A stretch of DNA of 64,000 nucleotides, from positions 62,001 to 126,000 of the forward strand of contig JAUIMM010000017.1 of assembly GCA_031769625.1 (NCBI GenBank). The letters run 5' to 3'. Below are positions 1-11,524 of the stretch, piece by piece; position 1 is the first letter of the stretch, and each line of letters starts with the position of its first letter. Made by a program: the position numbers and the translations under genes. The notes beneath the pieces are model-generated. The model had not been told where the DNA came from and made no database searches. It saw nothing but the letters and a program-made list of their open reading frames with translations. Origin of the DNA: Taudactylus pleione. Its lineage: Eukaryota > Chordata > Amphibia > Anura > Myobatrachidae.

Positions 1-341
1 CATACATATAAATATCTCCAATAAACCCTATATATTTTAAATAAGATGTATATTCATGTGTGAAAATGTATATATGCAAGGGTAGGAGGGATCTGGTCAT
101 AGTGTAGGGTGTTATAGAACTGCAAGATGTATCTGTAATTGGCAGTGATATGCTGTGACTGTTGTTATCGCTAAGGGATTGATTTATCATATCCCACATG
201 TGGATGGCATATGATCATTTTGCTTAAATTTGAAAATGAAAATTTTCACACAAATTTAGGAAAAATTTCGTTCTGGGACACAGGTTCCGGCACATGTGTA
301 CTGCGCATTTGTGGTCATTAGCCTATGCATGCATCATCAGG
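1..341. other. AT-rich stretch with nothing recognised
   Basis: No coding potential, repeat family or RNA gene was recognised. It ends at the target duplication of the hAT-like element that follows. Confidence 0.6.
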
Positions 342-349
342 GGCAGATG

Positions 350-1107
350 CAGGGGCATTTCTAGAGAGGAGGGGGCCCATGCGCAGTCTCCGACACGGGC
401 CTCCTCCTCTCTGTCCGGCGGCCAGCAGCACACTGAGCTGTGCGCGGCCAGCGCCGGAGTTATAGACTCTGGGCACTAGAGTGTGCCCAGAGTCTATAGA
501 GGATGCGCTGGTCACTGGGAAAATGGCCGCGGTGGCCATTTTCCCTGTACTGCGCATGCGCAAATGATGGGAAAATGGCCACAGTGGCTATTTTCCAGTC
601 GTTTTTACAGCGCCGGACCCCCGCGCTGATGTGGGACTCCGGAGAGGTAAGTAATTCTATGGGTGCAGGGCAGGCTTGGTTACCCTCCCGATTTGGTCGG
701 GAGCCTCCCGAATATCGGTTGCCGCTCCCCACCCCCCGGAAAGGCAGGCAAGCCTCCCGACTGCCACCTGCCCCCCCCCTGGACTACTGCTAGAAACCCC
801 CGCAGCGGGGGGAGGCCCGATGACGCAATTCGCGTTGAATTGCGTCATCATGGCTCCACCCCCTGCTTCACAATGCCTTTATTTTTGGCATTGTGAGGAG
901 GGGGTGGAGCCACGATGACGTGATCATGCGGCCCTGCCCCCAATACAGACCTATTGCCCGGCCACGCCTCCCGCTGTATGCAGGCATTCAGCTCCCTCCC
1001 GGAAGGAGGGAGCTGAATGTCAGCAAGTATGGTGCAGGGTGTGCGGTGCGGGGCCCCCCTGGACCCAGGGGCCCGTGTTCCCTGCACCCATTATAGATAT
1101 GCCCATG
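350..1107. mobile_element. hAT-like non-autonomous element, copy A
   Basis: The termini are related inverted repeats starting CAGGGGCATTTCTAGAG, with a right end reading as CAGGGGC-type on the other strand. It is flanked by a perfect 8-bp duplication GGCAGATG at 342-349 and 1108-1115, the signature of hAT insertion. The GC-rich interior has no transposase. A second copy at 46493-46843 lacks the 671-1030 insertion, which confirms that segment is nested. Confidence 0.88.
671..1030. mobile_element. MITE of the CATACTTGCC-end family nested in the hAT-like element
   Basis: It is flanked by GGTGCAGGG at 662-670 and 1031-1039. The right end reads ATACTTGC on the minus strand and the left end is a decayed form of the same terminus. 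The sister hAT copy at 46.5 kb shows the uninterrupted sequence. Internal hairpins such as CTCCCTCC...GGAGGGAG are typical of this family in the window (also 19305-19694, 23602-23940 and 33903-34916). Confidence 0.75.
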
Positions 1108-1551
1108 GGCAGATGGAAGCTCACTCTCAAAAAAAATCTGGTGTACAGTAGACCATAGATACTATATCCTTTCATTTTTTGCTCATTATTGAGAAAAAAG
1201 ATGTGTGGAGAAATCACTGAATTCTCCTTCTTTTCTTTTCTCTAGTAACAGTGCTGCAGCTCCCCTAGGTTTCAATTTCCGGGCTTCACACAAACTGTAT
1301 TTAATAAAATAAGAGAAATGAAGCTTGTCTCTAACACATAACACCATTTTAGGAGAGCATTATGTGCGCTCTCAGGTTAGATAAGCAGGAAGAGACCATT
1401 CTCTTCCTGTTCTCTTCCATACTGTATAGCACTTCCCCTCCCCGGCCTCTTCGGCTTGGAGCCGCATACACACAGGGTACGTGCCTTTTGCCTCTGTGAC
1501 TGATGGCAATGGGCTCTTTTATCTCCTCCTATGGTGAAATTGGGAAAGTGA
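1108..1551. other. Gap between hAT-like element and L1; nothing recognised
   Basis: Apart from the hAT duplication at its left edge, no gene or repeat was recognised. Confidence 0.5.
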
Positions 1552-1567
1552 AAAGCTGCAAAGTTTT
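1552..1567. repeat. Target-site duplication of the L1, 3' side of the element
   Basis: The 16-mer AAAGCTGCAAAGTTTT is identical to 8621-8636. Read in the element's orientation the empty site is CATT/AAAACTTTG, the TT/AAAA preference of the L1 endonuclease. Confidence 0.93.
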
Positions 1568-1918
1568 CTTCCAATAAATTTTTATTGATTTTTCAACAAG
1601 AAAAATACAAATACAAAAATAGTAAAGTAAAATAAAATAAAAAAACAAGTAAAAACACATTACTTACAATTATAATGGTTGCAGATAAATGACATAAAAT
1701 AAGTAAGTAATATAAAAAGAAAATAGAACAAGGGGAAAAAAGATAAATATAATACAATACCAAAATAAAAAAAATTAAAAAAAAATAAAAAAAAAAAAGA
1801 GAGAAGAAAAGACAAATAAAATAAAAGGTACCACAGTTCACAAAAATATACAGTACAAATAAAATATGTCATAATCAAAATGCCTAAATCCCAGTAAAGA
1901 CCAATACCCCATATATTT
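1568..1918 (-). other. L1 3' UTR
   Basis: Very A/T-rich sequence after the ORF2 stop, with runs of A on the + strand (around 1770-1800). AATAAA sits about 14 bases from the 3' junction. No poly(A) tract adjoins the target duplication. Confidence 0.75.
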
Positions 1919-4900
1919 TCATACACAAGGTATATCTCCAAGCATAAGGTCTGCACCTTCGCCAACAGATACAAATTCCTGCCATTTACACCATAACCTC
2001 AGTGGCGGAACAGCAGACGTGGAATATGCAACGTCTACAGTCTCCATTAAATTTGCGAATTGTACCTTATGCATAATTTTATGAATAGAAGGAAGAGAAG
2101 ATGATTTCCATAATTGTGCTATTGCTGTTTTGGCTGCTAGGAGATCATGCCCCACTAAGTAACAGTCAGTTTTGGCCATGCCTACAGGATAGACGTGCAA
2201 TAATGCCAAAGAGGGGGATGGCAGGATATTCACTTTTAATACCTTGGAAATCAAATCAAATAAATCTTTCCAGAAAGCCTGAATATGAGAACAACTCCAA
2301 AAAATATGAAATATATCTCCAATATTTGTATTACACCTCCAGCAATATTTTGATTGCGTTGGCCATATTACGTGTAATTTGGCTGGAGTGAAATAGAGCC
2401 TATGGAGTATTTTATACTGTAATTCTAAATGATTATAACATTTGGACAATTTGTGAGCAGTAGTGAAAATAGATTCCCATTGCAGGGGAGTATAAGACTC
2501 CTGAAGATCAGACTCCCATTGCTCTTGGGACTTAAACTTAACTGGGGGGCAAGCCTCGAGACACATGGAGTACAAAAAACCAATAGTACCTTTAGAATTA
2601 CCCTTTTTTAATTTAGCTAAGATATCAGCCGAAGGCAACTCCAAGGAACCACACAGTTTTATTATATTAGCCACCCAGTGCTGAATTCGAAGTTAGGAGA
2701 AAAGCTCTCCAGAAGGTAACTGAAATTGGGATTGGATTTGAGAAAACGGGATTAGAGAGGAAGAACCCAAAATGTCTGCGATAGTTTCAATCCCACATGA
2801 ACGCCAGATCGCCACCGATAGATCAGGGATTAAGCGTGCTATAGCGGCTAAAGATAAAGATTTAGCCGGTAATCTGATACATTTAGATTGAAATATCATG
2901 TCGTCCCAGTTTTTGAGGGAGTCTAATATGGCCCTAGGGGTATTATTCGAAAGGGGATGCATTTGTTTGGGTGTCCAAATTAAGTCCACCAAGGGATACT
3001 TTTTCAATAGTGCCCTTTCTAGGTCAACCCAGGGTTTAGTGTTAGGAGGAAGAAACCAGTCACTAATTTGTGAAACTAAACACGCTGACTGATATAACTC
3101 TAGGTCTGGGATTTGTAATCCCCCCAGAATTTTAGGTTTGGTCAAGCGCTGGTAAGCTAGCCGTGGAGTTTTACCTTTCCAAATATAAGACACAATTAGT
3201 TTACGGGCCTTAATGAGAAAGTGTTTCGGAACCAAAAAGGGAATGGTGCAAAATAGATACATTAACTTTGGCAAAATCATCATTTTAAATGCTGCAAGGC
3301 GACCTAGCCAGGAAACCTCGAAACCCAACCAGTTATGTAACAGTTCGGCAATATGTTTTATTGTAGGATCAAAATTTATCTTAGCAAAGTTATCTAGTCT
3401 GTTCGAGACATTAATTCCTAGATAGAGAAGATAATCCGTTTTCCAATTATACCTGTATTGAGCTTGTAGATGTGACAAAACACAATCAGGTATGTTAAAA
3501 GGTAGGGCTTCAGTCTTGGTGGTGTTAAGTTTGTATACTGAAGCTGCGCTAAATTTGTCTAGTATATCATGTAGGGTTGTCAACGAAGCAACAGCGTTAG
3601 TTACAAACAAAAGAATATCGTCTGCAAATAAACATAATTTATGTGAAGTTGAACCGACTGTCACTCCAGGAAATGAAGGGGAATTTCTAATTGCTGAAGC
3701 TAATGGTTCAATGGCTAAAACATACATAAGTGGGGATAGAGGACACCCCTGTCTTGTACCGTTTCTAATATTAAATGGGGAGGAAAGAAAGCCATTACTG
3801 AACTCTCTAGCTGTGGGATTACTATAGAGTGCCTTGATAGACTCTAAAATAGCACCCTGAAAACCAAAATGGCTTAGTGATTCATAGAGGAACAGCCAGT
3901 GAAGGCGATCAAACGCCTTCTCGGCATCGAGAGAAAGAAGAATGAACTCCTTGCGTTGCCTCAACATCAGCTCCGCCAAGTCAAATACTCTGCGAGTGTT
4001 ATCTGATGCTTGTCTGCCGCCGACGAAGCCCACCTGGTCCGGATGAATCAAAAGGGGGATAAAAGGGGCCAACCGACTGGCTACCATCTTGGCATAAATT
4101 TTGATGTCTGAATTAAGTAGGGCTATAGGGCGAAAATTCGGGCAGGAGGAAGGAGGTTTACCTGGTTTAGGTAAGGTGATAATTTGAGCTTCCAACATCT
4201 CTGTTGGAAAGCTACCCTGACCGGAGACAAAATTAAATAAGGAGCTAAGTATGGGAGAAAGCGAATTAGCAAAGTGTTTATAGAATGGGTTAGTAAACCC
4301 ATCTGGACCAGGGGACTTCCCCAAGGGCAATGCCTTGATCACACTCAAAGTTTCTTGTTCAGTCCAAGGTGCATTCAAAACAGCCAAAGCATCCTCTCCT
4401 AACTGAGGAAAAGTAATGTCTCTTAAAAAGGTAGAAATAGAAGCGCCAGATGGCTGTGGTATAGTAATGTCAGTATGAAGATTATATAGTCCCGCATAAT
4501 ACTCAGCAAAGGCGTTTGCAATCTCAGCGGGGTTAAGTAGTTTCTTATTATTGGGTGTGATTAAATATTCAATCCTATTTCTGGTCTGACGTTTACGCAG
4601 TTTACGAGCTAGAAACTTGCCTACCTTATTCCCTGAATTATAGAACTTTTGCTGAAGTTTAATTAGGGATGATTTCATACGAGCCAAAAATAATGTCTGG
4701 AGTTGGTTTCGAATAGACACTAGTTCTCTCTTAAGAGTACGAGAAGGACGGGCCCTATTTAGAGATTCAACCTGGGCTAAGCGTAATTCCAATTCGGATT
4801 GTTTGAGTAGATATTGTCTCTTAAGTCGAGAACTTGTTTGAATGGCTACTCCTCTAAGGACAGCTTTGAGGGCGCACCAGTGTGTTGTGCTAGAGATGTC

Positions 4901-5674
4901 CTGTGGATCATTATTTATTAAATAGGATTCCAGGGCCTCTGTTAATGGTTTAACACCTTCAGGGGAAGATAGTAAGTGATCTGGTAAACGCCATGGTCTA
5001 GAGGGAAATCTTGTGTTATGGCCATCCCAAGTCCACGTTACCGCAGCATGGTCAGACCAAACTATAGGCTTAATACTAGATTGTCGAGTATGTTGTAGTA
5101 GATGTTTGTCTAAAAGAATCAGATCGATACGTGAATAAGTATTATGTACATGTGAAAAAAACGTATAGTCTTTCACATTAGGCGAATGAACCCACCACGC
5201 GTCGTATAGATCGAATTCCGCCAAGAGCTTCCGCAGCAGAGCTGATGTATCGGCAACGCTATTGTTCACTCCGGAAACACTAACTGATGATTTGTCTATT
5301 CGACTGTCAGGGACTAAGTTAAAATCACCCATTATAATCGTATGACCACGTCTAATCTGATAGACTTCCTCAAACACTCGTCTGAGAAACGGGATTTGAA
5401 GAGTATTAGGGGCATAGAGGGAAACTAATGTAACCTCTTTACTATCTAGCTGACCTACTAATATCAGATACCGGCCGTCGTTCTTATCTTCTACCTTTCT
5501 AGATAAAGTGAAAGACACTGAGTTATGGAACAGCACAGCTACACCATTCTTTTTGAGAGGACCGTTCGCATAATATGCAACATTATATCTCGCGGCAAAT
5601 CTAAGAACATGGAGGAACATGCCTAGGGCAAAAGCCATAAGCCCCCCATGCAGTATATTGGTAACCAAATACAA
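1919..5674 (-). pseudogene. L1 ORF2: endonuclease and reverse transcriptase, one nonsense codon
   Basis: The frame encodes an APE-type endonuclease followed by a reverse transcriptase, which nick the target and copy the L1 RNA into it. Counting from 5674, endonuclease motifs are YAPN (~87-90), GDFN (116-119), YSRIDLIL (~180-187) and SDHA (207-210). Reverse-transcriptase motifs are GKSPGPDG (~452), LDAEKAFD (~582-589), RQGCPLSP (~641-648) and the catalytic FADD (683-686). Near the C-terminus is the L1 motif CWRC...H...C. A TAA at 2693-2695 interrupts the frame after residue 993; translation resumes in the same frame six codons on (LRIQHW, then 251 residues), so a single change in a probable Tyr codon explains it. 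The expected start of the endonuclease, with its N-x-x-G and Q-E-T motifs, is not visible upstream. Confidence 0.93.
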
Positions 5675-6622
5675 AGACAGGTGGACTACATAGATATAGG
5701 AATAAAGCTAAAATAAAACGCTCGCCAATACAGAGTGCATAAGGACTATTCAAGTCTCTCTAGATACCAGATATGCACGTTTAGCTAAATCCAAACATAA
5801 ACTAACATAAACTCGTCCACTTTACTAACAGTATAAACGTGGAGTCGCTAAACCCACAAAACAACAATAATAATAGTAATAGTAAAGGTGCGTACACACT
5901 GGGCGATAAAGTGGACGACTGAACGATAACGATATCGTTATGGTTCAGTCGTCCACTTTATCATCCATTATTAAGCCCAAAAAGATGAACGATAACGACG
6001 CGCGTTCCCGCGGGTCATTCGTCATCCTCGTTCATCGGGCTGACATGCAGGCCAACCTGACGATCTCGTCAGGTTGCTGCATGTCAGGGAATGGGGGAGA
6101 GAGCCCGGCGCTGAACGATATCATTAATTATATCGTTCAGCGGCTGTGCTCAATGTCATGAACGACATTGAGCACAGCCTGCCGGGGACACACTAGACGA
6201 TATCGCTCAGGGAGCATATCGTCTAGTGTGTATGCACCTAAATACTATAGAAATTTTCAGAATCTGAATTGCACACAGTAACAAAAACAATATGCATTAA
6301 ACATGCTTATTTGATTATAGATGTACTAGAAAAGGGTCTCAAATTAAGACTTTTTGCAATAGTAGGAAGGATGGAAACCCTTAAGGGTTCCCCCCTCTTA
6401 TTTCTTATTAGTAAATAAGGTCCTTAAACTAACAGAAATACAAAAATGCAGATTTTTGTTATTCAATTTGGTGCAATCAGACAATAAAAACATGATAGAA
6501 CATACATAAGAAATGACTATCTCATGTAAAAAATGTAATCTAATATCTCCGGTCCTATCGATAAAACAGGGCTGACCAGAATATAACAGAGATAACACAA
6601 TAGCTGTATATATGTAGTAATC
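5675..6622 (-). other. L1 inter-ORF region
   Basis: About 950 bp, longer than usual for L1, mainly because a ~354-bp MITE sits at 5886-6239. I looked here for the missing endonuclease N-terminus and did not find it in any minus-strand frame. Confidence 0.6.
5886..6239. mobile_element. Harbinger-like MITE inside the L1
   Basis: The left terminus AGGTGCGTACACACTGGGCG and the right terminus, which reads AGGTGCATACACACTAGACG on the other strand, form ~22-bp inverted repeats. The interior is palindromic around GATATCGTT. The left flank is TAA and the right flank is compatible with a 3-bp duplication. It lies between ORF1 and ORF2, so it postdates the L1 or was carried by its source. Confidence 0.8.
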
Positions 6623-7573
6623 TCACGTAGCTTTAGACCAGTCTTGAGTTACTTGAACGCTGGAGCCAGAAGCATGAGTAGACACTGGGATGTCCCATTC
6701 CGCCAAAAGCTTAATTCCAGCTTCCACAGTAGAGATTACGTATGAGGAAGCCTCGTAGCTGACCAGAAGCTTTACAGGAAACCCCCAACGATACGTGATG
6801 TCATTATCTCTTAGAGCTGTAGTAATGGACTGGAAAGAGCGCCTTTTGGACAGAGTAGCCGCAGACAGATCAGGAAAGATTTGAAGGCCCCCCAAGGTGT
6901 CTGTGCCCTCAGCTTGACGTGCAGCGCACATGATTTGCTCTTTGAAATGAAAGAAATTGACACGCAATAAAGTGTCTCGCGGGTCATTTCCAGCTCCTGA
7001 TCTCGGTTTGGGAAGGCGATGTACCCGATCAATTAACAAGTCTTGTTGAGAAGCCGTAGGCACCAATTTAAGAAACAACTTTGAAACGTAATCTGGTAGC
7101 TCTGCATTAGATACAGAATCTGGGACACCGCGAATCTTCAGATTGTTTCTTCGTGAGCGATCTTCCATATCCGCCATTTTATCTCTCATAGATGAAACCT
7201 CTGATTGGAGTTCTGCGTGGGCTGAGAGGAGCTCATTATGAGATGAGACCAATTCCTGCATCTTCACCTCTATATGGTCTGTACGCTCTCCCAGCCCCAG
7301 AATATCAGCTCGGATAGATTGAATGGAAGTATCCACTCCCTTTAACACATCAGACCGAAATGCCGCGAAAACCTGGAACATTGCCTGTGTAGTTAGCGGT
7401 GCATTAACATCCAGGTCTAGTCCCAGGTCAGCAGGTGAAATCGAATCCCGTGAAGTGGACATAGATGACGCTCCAGATGTTGGGGAAGGTATCTGTCCGA
7501 CTTTAGATATAGGGGCAGTAGGAAAGCGAATTGGTGCTGGAAGTTTTTGTTGTCTTGTTTTCTTTGACGGCAT
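6623..7573 (-). CDS. L1 ORF1 protein (nucleic-acid chaperone)
   Basis: An intact 316-residue frame starting at the ATG ending at 7573. L1 ORF1 proteins trimerise through a coiled coil and coat the element's RNA. The first ~60 residues are Ser/Pro/Lys-rich and disordered. Residues ~85-140 show heptad-like spacing expected of the coiled coil. Then comes the family hallmark DRSRRNNLKIRGVP (~137-150) opening the RRM, followed by DRVHRLPKPR and the C-terminal domain ending near WDIPVSTHA. No stop or frameshift is seen. A degenerate relative lies at 63.06-64.0 kb. Confidence 0.92.
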   Translation of the reverse strand: MPSKKTRQQKLPAPIRFPTAPISKVGQIPSPTSGASSMSTSRDSISPADLGLDLDVNAPLTTQAMFQVFAAFRSDVLKGVDTSIQSIRADILGLGERTDHIEVKMQELVSSHNELLSAHAELQSEVSSMRDKMADMEDRSRRNNLKIRGVPDSVSNAELPDYVSKLFLKLVPTASQQDLLIDRVHRLPKPRSGAGNDPRDTLLRVNFFHFKEQIMCAARQAEGTDTLGGLQIFPDLSAATLSKRRSFQSITTALRDNDITYRWGFPVKLLVSYEASSYVISTVEAGIKLLAEWDIPVSTHASGSSVQVTQDWSKAT

Positions 7574-8620
7574 AGTCGGAGAAATACGTAAAATCTCGCT
7601 TTGAAACGGACCAGAGTGATGTTTTGGGGAAAGCGACTCAGGAGATTATGCATGGGTAGGCAGGGCATTACCCGTGGAGGTGCAACATTCTTTAGATAGG
7701 TATCTTCACATCGTCAACACAGTGGACTCTGGTAAGTATCTATTAGAATATTATCCGCTTGTAAGGATGGGTTAACACACAGGTACTGGGCTCCGTCTAA
7801 TGCTGAACAGCCCCTACAGAGAAGATGAACAAGCAAAAGGGGAGGGTCCCCTATGCACCATCAGACTCCCGAACAACAAGCTGGCTGAGTTAATGTTACA
7901 GCCACTATCCTGGGCAAGCAAAGGGCATAACAAGCTTGACAAATGGACACAAATGGACACAGGGGCTCACAGGTCCAACCGCCCAGGCTCCAAAGACGGG
8001 AGTTGTCCACAGGGACTGTGGAGACTCAAATGTAGCAGGCCACTGTAGAAGTGTTCCAGGCACTCACCCCCAGCTGCGGGCACCAGACGCCAGATCGGCA
8101 GCACGTGAAGAAGCATCCCAGCGAGATCCGTCTGTTTCCCTCAGGTACCCCCTCCATGCAGTAGTCGCTGCGTCAGCGTTCGGGTGCGGCAGCAGGAGAA
8201 GAGCCACATCGGCTGTCACGCCCTCCGACACCACCGCTCCCCGGAAGTCAGCCGCACCGGCTAGCAGGTACACAGGGTCTCCGGGGGCCTTGGTGATAGC
8301 TGGGGCTGCGGGGCTAACGAAGCAGCTCACCCTGTGGCTCCACGATGCAGCGTCAGTCCCGGCAGGCAGCGGACCCAAATCCAGGCCACGGCTTCAGGCG
8401 CCAACTAGGCCTCTGGGCTCCGGGGGTCAGTGAGGAGACACCTCCGTCTCCAAAGCCTCCGCACTAGGGTCCGCGAGGGCTAATAGTCAGCCACCAGTGG
8501 GTCCCGGCTCAGCAAAGCCCCTCTCTGAAGGTGAAAGGGGCATATGAACAGGCTTCTCTGCAGGACTATATATATATCTTTGTTGCAAGTTAAAATAAAG
8601 AAGCATATTCTCTGCAGGAC
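7574..8620 (-). promoter_or_regulatory. L1 5' UTR, presumed internal promoter region
   Basis: Position between ORF1 and the 5' target duplication defines it as the 5' UTR. Its distal half (about 8050-8520) is GC- and CpG-rich, as expected for an L1 promoter. No promoter element was identified. The + strand frame across 7936-8433 is most likely an accident of composition. Confidence 0.6.
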
Positions 8621-8636
8621 AAAGCTGCAAAGTTTT
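8621..8636. repeat. Target-site duplication of the L1, 5' side of the element
   Basis: Perfect copy of 1552-1567. The bases following on + (AATGACGC) complete the TT/AAAA empty site. Confidence 0.93.
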
Positions 8637-8726
8637 AATGACGCTTTTTTGCTTTGCTTTTTAAATAGAGCCCTAAATATTTAATCATACAAAGATTGCA
8701 AGTTAAGAACATTTAAAAACAAAGGG

Positions 8727-9160
8727 GTAGATGTATGATAGCTGCACTTAACGTGCCGCTATACCGCTTCCTGCTTCGCCTCTTTACCGAGGCGTAGCAG
8801 GAAGCACTACCGATGAGATGTAAGAACATCTCATCGGCCGAAGAGGGTTATCTCCCCCCTTCGGCGCTACCCGCTAGAGACAGCAGCGCATCAGCCTAGT
8901 CTCTGTCCCGGCCGGCTCCACTGTGCATGCACGGGATCTCACAAGTATCGCGGGATCCCCACACGCAGGCTGGAGCCGGCAGCAGCCGCAGCAGTGACAG
9001 CGCTGTCCCTGCTGTGGGGATAGGCAAGCACAAGGCTGTAGCTGTTGCTAAGGACAGCTACAGCCGGCCGAACGGTCATGCGGTATGACCGTTTGTACAT
9101 GACCCTGCTATCTAGTAGATAGCAGCGCCAATAGCTTATGATCTGGGCTCCATCTAGTGG
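8727..9160. mobile_element. Probable MITE
   Basis: Rich in short perfect hairpins, for example GAGATG...CATCTC at 8816, GGTCAT...ATGACC at 9073 and TATCTA...TAGATA at 9110. The left boundary GGGGTAGATGTAT resembles a DNA-element terminus; the right boundary is uncertain. No coding sequence. Confidence 0.4.
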
Positions 9161-9217
9161 AATGTAAGAGCGATTCTATGACAAGAAATTGGGATGTTAT
9201 GTACAGATGTGTCCTCA

Positions 9218-9351
9218 TTATTAACAGGTACTTACACAGCGCCAGCATATTCCGTTGTGCTTTACAATTGGGAACAAACAGTAATAAAACAAGACTGGGT
9301 AATGACAGACAGACAGAGAGGTAAGAGGGCCCTGCTCACAAGCTTATAATC
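9218..9351. repeat. Dispersed repeat D, copy 1
   Basis: Shares a run of similarity with 60107-60242: TTATTAACAG, then CATATTCC, TTTACAATTGG, GACAGACA, and AGGGCCCTGCTC followed by CAAGCTTA. The family is common in frogs in my recollection, but its class is not clear from these copies. Confidence 0.75.
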
Positions 9352-9745
9352 ACACAGAATCCCGACCGGAAGTGAAGATCCCGACGGGGTAAGTAAATTA
9401 ACTAACCCTAACCCTCTCCCCCCCTAACCCTCCTTTAGTGGTTGCTAACCCTAACCTCTCCCCTAGTGCCTAACCCTAACCTCCCCTTCCCCTAAGCTAA
9501 CCCTCCCCAGGGGGGTGCCTAACCCTAAGTCCCCCCCGGGAGCCCCTAAACCTCCCCCCCGCAGCTGTCCGCACCCATCACTCGGCTTACCTTCGTTCGG
9601 TATGCCAGGCGTCGGGCTCCCGGCGTAGGGATAATGATAGGCGTCATGATTTCGACACCTATCATTAGACCCCCTTCCGGGATTTGACAGTCGGGAAGCT
9701 GGCGGTCGGCATTTCGACCATTGGCTTCCTGGCTACATACCAATT
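9352..9745. mobile_element. DNA-element relic carrying telomere-like repeats, copy 1
   Basis: A block rich in CTAACCCTAACCC (about 9402-9510) lies between segments such as GAAGATCCCGACGGGGTAAG and a right part with GGCGTCATGATTTCGAC. The same arrangement in opposite orientation, with GGGTTAGGGTTAGG, occurs at 17605-18090. The telomere-like motif therefore belongs to a dispersed element. Confidence 0.6.
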
Positions 9746-10563
9746 ATACACCTATCCTTATTGGGATATATGGCACAAGATGCACGGTGCGACCTAAATG
9801 CTTCACCATGGGTAGCGGCTCCCAAACATTCGTACTTTTTTAATTTAGCATCTTATTCACATCATAGCCGCATACAGTCACTTATAGTAGTTGCTTCAAT
9901 TAGCTAATTATTCACGGCTATATGCAGCACTTACGGTGCCCCATAGGGTTAGGGTGCCGTTGGCGGCATTTCCACCCAGTTGTAACGCCAACTCGCCCTC
10001 CTCATGGTTAATTGAATCACCTCTCTAGTGTCCTGGGCACTTATGATTAGTATATTTGTTGCAAATGAATGAGTATAAAGTTGCAGATTAAACACAATGA
10101 TGCGTGGCGTGAAACATGGAGCGGCTCACTCATATCGGTCCTCTGTCATTTGCCTTTTTACCCAGTTTAGCATATGAGACACACACAGCAGGTAATGCCA
10201 GCACTTGTGTCCATGCTACCCGTGCACTGTCATTTAGCAATGCAGCTACAGTAAGATGCATATTTGATGAAGAAGCCTGAGGTGAGGCGCATGATGTGGC
10301 TTAGTCACAAAGTGTATGGTGGGCCAAATGGGGATATTTGTCATGATATGAGGATAGGTGTATGTAGACTGTAGAATGGATATAAATAGGAAGAACTGCT
10401 CTAAATATGTAGTTACCTATGGAATTGTGCTTAATTAGATATGTAATTTTATATGTAGAAATCATAAAAAATATACCTCATTATTCAATATTGCTACATT
10501 TAAACTGCTGATATGAGACATTTGCATTTAAGAAGAAGAAATAAAATGTGTCCTGATAAGACA
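9746..10563. other. No feature recognised
   Basis: Unique-looking sequence with no convincing frame, repeat or RNA gene. Confidence 0.5.
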
Positions 10564-10565
10564 AA

Positions 10566-11099
10566 GGCCCTCATTCAGAGGCGGTCGCAAGAAGCGATCG
10601 CTCTCTCTGAATGAGGGCGGCCGCTTCCTTTTTTTAGTGCGGCCTCCTGGTCGCTAGCTGAGCTGTGGGTTACCACCCACAGCTTAGCGACCGACCAGGT
10701 TGATGGTCGCGATGGTGAACACCATCGCGACCATCGGGGCTTGCGACGAGACCCTAAGGTTGGGTCTCGGCAACCGCAGGCCCCAGGGAGCTTCCTGCTC
10801 TGATTGAGCAGGAAACTCACCAATGACATCACTGATGATGTCAGGGCGGCCGCCCACAAAACGGTAGGCGTTCCTTAAGTAACGCTTCCGTTCTTGAATC
10901 CACCCCCCCGGTCCGCCTACAAAACGGGGCGAGCTGTCGATCAAAATCGACAGCCGCCCCTTTTGTAGAGAGCTCCGGAGCGAGAGAGTTTCTCTCTCAC
11001 TTCGGGGCTTGCGCATGCGCAGTGCGGCCGCTGCGCAGGGCTAACTATCGACGCAGTTGCGAGCGCATCGGCGCTTGCAACCGGGTCTGGATGAGACCC
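10566..11099. mobile_element. Harbinger-like MITE, G/C-rich type
   Basis: Left end GGCCCTCATTCAGAGGCGG and right end (other strand) GGGTCTCATCCAGACCCGG are related inverted termini. The interior carries nested palindromes, for example GATGGTCGCGATGGTG...CACCATCGCGACCATC around 10700. It belongs with the GGGCCTGATTCAGACC-ended elements at 26202 and 63443. Confidence 0.75.
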
Positions 11100-11265
11100 A
11101 AAATCTCATTATTTACTGTTCACTTACAATATGTTCAACTCCTGTGGGTTTCTTTTCTTTACCAGTGTATGATCATAATGCTCTGTAATTTATATGGTGA
11201 ATCTAGGCCATACTTGCCGACATTTAATATCTCCTCTCCGGGCTACTTTGGGGGCAGGGCATGTC

Positions 11266-11524
11266 ATTAGACAGCACAGATGGTTAGCATAACTGCCTCA
11301 CAGCACTGATGTCATGGGTTCTATTCCCACCACGGCCCTAACTGTGTGGAGTTTGTATATTCTCCCTGTGTTTGCGTGGGTTTCCTCCGGGTACTTCCGG
11401 TAACCCTAGTGTATATGTGTGTGCGCATGTGATAGGGAATATAGATTGTAAGCTCCACTGGGGCAGGGACTGATGTGAATGGGCAAATATTATCTGTAAA
11501 GTGCTGTGGAATATGTGTGTGCTC
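11266..11524 (+). mobile_element. tRNA-derived SINE, 5' part
   Basis: Starts with a decayed tRNA-like head (GGTTAGCATAACTGCCTCACA and box-B-like GGGTTCTATTCCC at 11318-11330). A body follows with GTGTGGAGTTTGTATATTCTCC, GTTTGCGTGGGTTTCCTCC and TGTAAGCTCCACTGGGGCAG. The AT-rich tail continues at 13176 after the Tc1 insertion. The arrangement resembles vertebrate V-SINE-like families. Confidence 0.75.

Larger units (their letters stand above)
1568..8620 (-). mobile_element. Near full-length L1-clade LINE retrotransposon
   Basis: A 7.05-kb minus-strand element bounded by a perfect 16-bp target duplication. In its own direction it has a GC-rich 5' UTR (8620-7574), ORF1 (7573-6623), an inter-ORF region holding a MITE, ORF2 (about 5674-1919) and an AT-rich 3' UTR with AATAAA at 1586-1581, close to the 3' junction. 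There is no long poly(A) tail. The layout and the C-terminal cysteine motif of ORF2 fit the L1/Tx1 group of vertebrate LINEs. ORF2 has one in-frame stop and has lost the start of its endonuclease, so the copy should be inactive although it looks fairly young. Confidence 0.92.

Noticed and set aside
7936..8433. 165-codon + frame
   Set aside because: Antisense to the CpG-rich L1 5' UTR; explained by base composition.
9402..9510. Interstitial telomere or chromosome end
   Set aside because: The CTAACCC block is short, irregular and belongs to a dispersed element with a second inverted copy at 17.6-18.1 kb.
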